Positions 6,774 to 8,231 of a stretch of DNA of 8,231 bases are shown here, one piece after another. Source of the DNA: Legionellaceae bacterium. Lineage in GTDB: Bacteria > Pseudomonadota > Gammaproteobacteria > Legionellales > Legionellaceae. The DNA is taken from contig JAUYSE010000008.1 of NCBI GenBank assembly GCA_030696465.1, positions 1 to 8,231 of the forward strand. The letters run 5' to 3'. The notes beneath the pieces are model-generated. The model had not been told where the DNA came from, did not search any database, and was given only the letters and a program-made list of their open reading frames with translations. The position numbers and the translations under genes are program-made. Every line of letters begins with the position of its first letter. Position 1 is the stretch's first letter.

Positions 6774-7076
6774 TTATTTTTTAACTGTAGCCATGATATC
6801 GTCTTCACGCATTACAATCAGTTTTTCGCCGTGAAGTTCAATTTCAGTACCAGAATACTTACCAAACAATACTTCATCTCCAACTTTAACCGTCAAAGCG
6901 CGTATTTGGCCGTTATCCAATGCTTTACCTGAACCAATAGCAACAACAACACCATAGTTTGGTTTTTCAGCAGCATTATCAGGAATAATAATTCCACCAG
7001 CAGACTGACGTTTTTCTTCAACACGACGAACTACGATTCGATCATGCAACGGTTGAATCGGCATAGCACTACTCAT
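6774..7076 (-). CDS. groES: Co-chaperonin GroES (Hsp10)
   Basis: This 100-residue protein forms the heptameric lid that closes the GroEL chamber after ATP binding. PLHDRIVVRR begins the beta-barrel. The mobile loop is EEKRQSAGGIIIPDNA, whose III corresponds to the GroEL-contacting hydrophobic tripeptide (IVL in E. coli). Then follow VGDEVLFGKYSGTEI and the C-terminal IVMREDDIMA. Three starts are possible: GTG at 7079, ATG at 7076 and ATG at 7064. AGGAGG ends five bases before the ATG at 7076, two before the GTG and 17 before the last, so 7076 is preferred. It adds four residues (MSSA) before the usual MPIQPLHDR start. It is the first gene of the operon, with groEL 28 bases on. Confidence 0.97.
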   Translation of the reverse strand: MSSAMPIQPLHDRIVVRRVEEKRQSAGGIIIPDNAAEKPNYGVVVAIGSGKALDNGQIRALTVKVGDEVLFGKYSGTEIELHGEKLIVMREDDIMATVKK

Positions 7077-7081
7077 CACAA

Positions 7082-7087
7082 CCTCCT
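7082..7087 (-). promoter_or_regulatory. Strong groES Shine-Dalgarno
   Basis: A full AGGAGG on the minus strand, five bases before the ATG at 7076. It is the best ribosome binding site in the window and fits high expression of the chaperonin operon. Confidence 0.85.
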
Positions 7088-7149
7088 AGTTAAGCTCATC
7101 TCTTAAGATTATTATTTTTCAAACATCTGTAAGAGTGAGTATTTGTAAA

Positions 7150-7188
7150 TTGAAGTATCAACATTAAACTCATAATGCTGATACTCAA
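7150..7188 (-). promoter_or_regulatory. Long imperfect inverted repeat at the 5' end of the groES leader
   Basis: On the minus strand TTGAGTATCAGCATTA (7188-7173) pairs with TAATGTTGATACTTCAA (7166-7150) around a TGAGTT loop. There is one bulged base and one G-U wobble. Transcription from the predicted promoter should begin near 7183, so the mRNA would open with about 12 bp of this stem. As DNA the repeat also straddles the start site and could be an operator. It does not match the CIRCE element (TTAGCACTC-N9-GAGTGCTAA). It does not include the Shine-Dalgarno. Confidence 0.65.
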
Positions 7189-7189
7189 C

Positions 7190-7219
7190 ATATGGGGATT
7201 GCAATTTTTTTTTCAAGGG
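7190..7219 (-). promoter_or_regulatory. Sigma-32 (RpoH) heat-shock promoter of groESL
   Basis: On the minus strand CCCTTGAAA (7219-7211), a 13-bp spacer and CCCCATAT (7197-7190) match the RpoH consensus CTTGAAA-N11-16-CCCATNT closely and resemble the E. coli groE promoter. The spacer is mostly A/T. The promoter starts 18 bp after the stop codon of the upstream glycosyltransferase gene. It predicts a leader of roughly 105-110 bases before groES. Confidence 0.92.
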
Positions 7220-7237
7220 TGATTTTGTAACTATTCT

Positions 7238-8231
7238 CTATTTCGCAGAAAGAACTGAAAATAATTTCTCTAGCACTGGTTCAACCGGCACTAAACGCAT
7301 GGTCTCATTCCCATGCACCTGCGTTGTCCACTCAACAGTTTGCATATTTTTATTTAAATAATGTTGGATGGCCTCAGGATAATAATCAACAACCAAATCA
7401 AGAAAAGGATAGGGTCCAGACACCTGGGCGCTCGTGACCGCATGTAACGCGACCACGGGAGTTCCCACTGCTGCCGCCATATGCGAAGGGCCGGTATCTG
7501 GACACAATACGACATCTGCATGACGAATGAGCGATAACAATTGCGGCAAACGCGTACGTCCGACTATATCTATACAAAAAGAACATTCGGCACGTATACC
7601 ATCCGCAAGCTGACGGTCAAGTTCTCCTGGCCCACCAACCAAAATGACGGTTCCACCAAAACGCGCATGGGTTTCACGAATAACGGTGATATAGCGATCT
7701 AACAACCAAGTACGTTCGGATTTACTGGCGGCAGCGTTCACTATCAACCAAGGCCTGGGCCCAAACGTTTGTGCAGCGACCCAAGCTTCTGCCTCTGCAT
7801 TAATAGGTAAATTCCAAACTACACTCTGCGCCCTTGAATGTTCAACGTGATTGCCAGCTCGCTCGCCATCGGTTATGGACGGCGAGGACACTCCCTCCGC
7901 TTGTTCACTGGCGCCTAACCGAACATCCGAGGGCTGACCTAAGCCTTCGGCAAATTTTAAAAAACCCTCTAAGGTATGATCCCGACCTGGCCGAATACTC
8001 TCATTAATAAACCAACGATGCCCATCTCTTGCACGCACTGTATCATAGCCTATTTTACGTTTCGCTTTGATGCAGGCATATAAGAAATTAGCTCGAAAAC
8101 TTGCTTGTGCTGCGCATAATACATCAAAAGTTCTCGATGCCATCTTGCGTTTAAATCGCCAATAATCTAAAGGAGAATTGGGTTTTTCTAAAACAATGAA
8201 TTCTACCCCCTCAATCCCCGCAACTAAATCA
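7238..8231 (-). CDS. Glycosyltransferase family 9, LPS heptosyltransferase-type, N-terminus outside window
   Basis: This family moves heptose from ADP-heptose onto the LPS inner core at the cytoplasmic face of the inner membrane. The frame is open to the window edge (at least 330 residues), so the ATG at 8143 is internal and the true start lies beyond. The visible N-terminal-domain part includes the conserved-looking stretch AAQASFRANFLYACIKAKRK, then IGYDTVRARDGHRWFIN and HTLEGFLKFAEGLG. The C-terminal GT-B domain has NAAASKSERTW, VILVGGPGE, IVGRTRLPQLLSLI and the nucleotide-sugar-binding signature PDTGPSHMAAAVGTPVVALHA. It ends with the YYPEAI region common in this subgroup. Between the two domains is an extra polar stretch of about 30 residues (DNA about 7817-7912) that looks inserted. 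It lies upstream of groES on the same strand but is separated by the heat-shock promoter. Which heptose it adds cannot be told. Confidence 0.88.
   Translation of the reverse strand, partial: DLVAGIEGVEFIVLEKPNSPLDYWRFKRKMASRTFDVLCAAQASFRANFLYACIKAKRKIGYDTVRARDGHRWFINESIRPGRDHTLEGFLKFAEGLGQPSDVRLGASEQAEGVSSPSITDGERAGNHVEHSRAQSVVWNLPINAEAEAWVAAQTFGPRPWLIVNAAASKSERTWLLDRYITVIRETHARFGGTVILVGGPGELDRQLADGIRAECSFCIDIVGRTRLPQLLSLIRHADVVLCPDTGPSHMAAAVGTPVVALHAVTSAQVSGPYPFLDLVVDYYPEAIQHYLNKNMQTVEWTTQVHGNETMRLVPVEPVLEKLFSVLSAK
7853..7912. repeat. Nested inverted repeat inside the glycosyltransferase linker
   Basis: GCCAG (7853-7857) pairs with CTGGC (7908-7912). Inside them, CTCGCC (7862-7867) pairs with GGCGAG (7881-7886). 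The segment is visibly richer in G and C than the gene around it and encodes the polar interdomain stretch. It may be an in-frame palindromic insertion, though the stems are short and could be chance. Confidence 0.4.

Noticed and set aside
7150..7188. CIRCE/HrcA operator at groESL
   Set aside because: The arms do not contain the TTAGCACTC and GAGTGCTAA half-sites, and the spacing differs. A clear sigma-32 promoter explains the control.

Overview
The window looks like chromosomal DNA of a gram-negative gammaproteobacterium. The chaperonin protein sequences recall Legionellales (Legionella and relatives) most closely. That placement rests on remembered similarity and was not computed. A heptosyltransferase-type gene (LPS), a sigma-32-type heat-shock promoter and moderately AT-rich intergenic DNA fit the same picture.

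Layout. Positions 1-2157 (minus strand) hold most of ppsA, phosphoenolpyruvate synthase, cut at its C-terminus by the window edge. A 169-bp divergent spacer follows. Two unrecognised membrane-protein genes then run on the plus strand (2327-3247 and 3308-4114). Each has a hydrophobic N-terminal half and a long, probably disordered Pro/Ser/Thr-rich tail. The second overlaps by 88 bp, in another frame, the start of a purine nucleoside phosphorylase gene of the PunA/XapA family (4027-4872). The convergent gap 4873-5110 is packed with hairpins and ends in the groEL terminator. The minus strand then carries groEL (5111-6745) and groES (6774-7076) as a bicistronic heat-shock operon, with a clear sigma-32-type promoter at 7190-7219 and a strong hairpin at the predicted 5' end of its mRNA. 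Upstream, on the same strand, lies the 3' part of a glycosyltransferase family 9 (heptosyltransferase-type) gene, 7238 to the window end.

Functions. Four of the genes are housekeeping: gluconeogenic PEP formation, purine salvage, protein folding and LPS core assembly. They do not form one pathway. The least explained part is 2327-4114, where two same-strand membrane proteins of similar architecture sit between conserved genes. They could be lineage-specific envelope proteins or secreted effectors of a host-associated bacterium, but the sequence alone does not decide this. No tRNA, rRNA, CRISPR array, transposase or integrase gene was seen.
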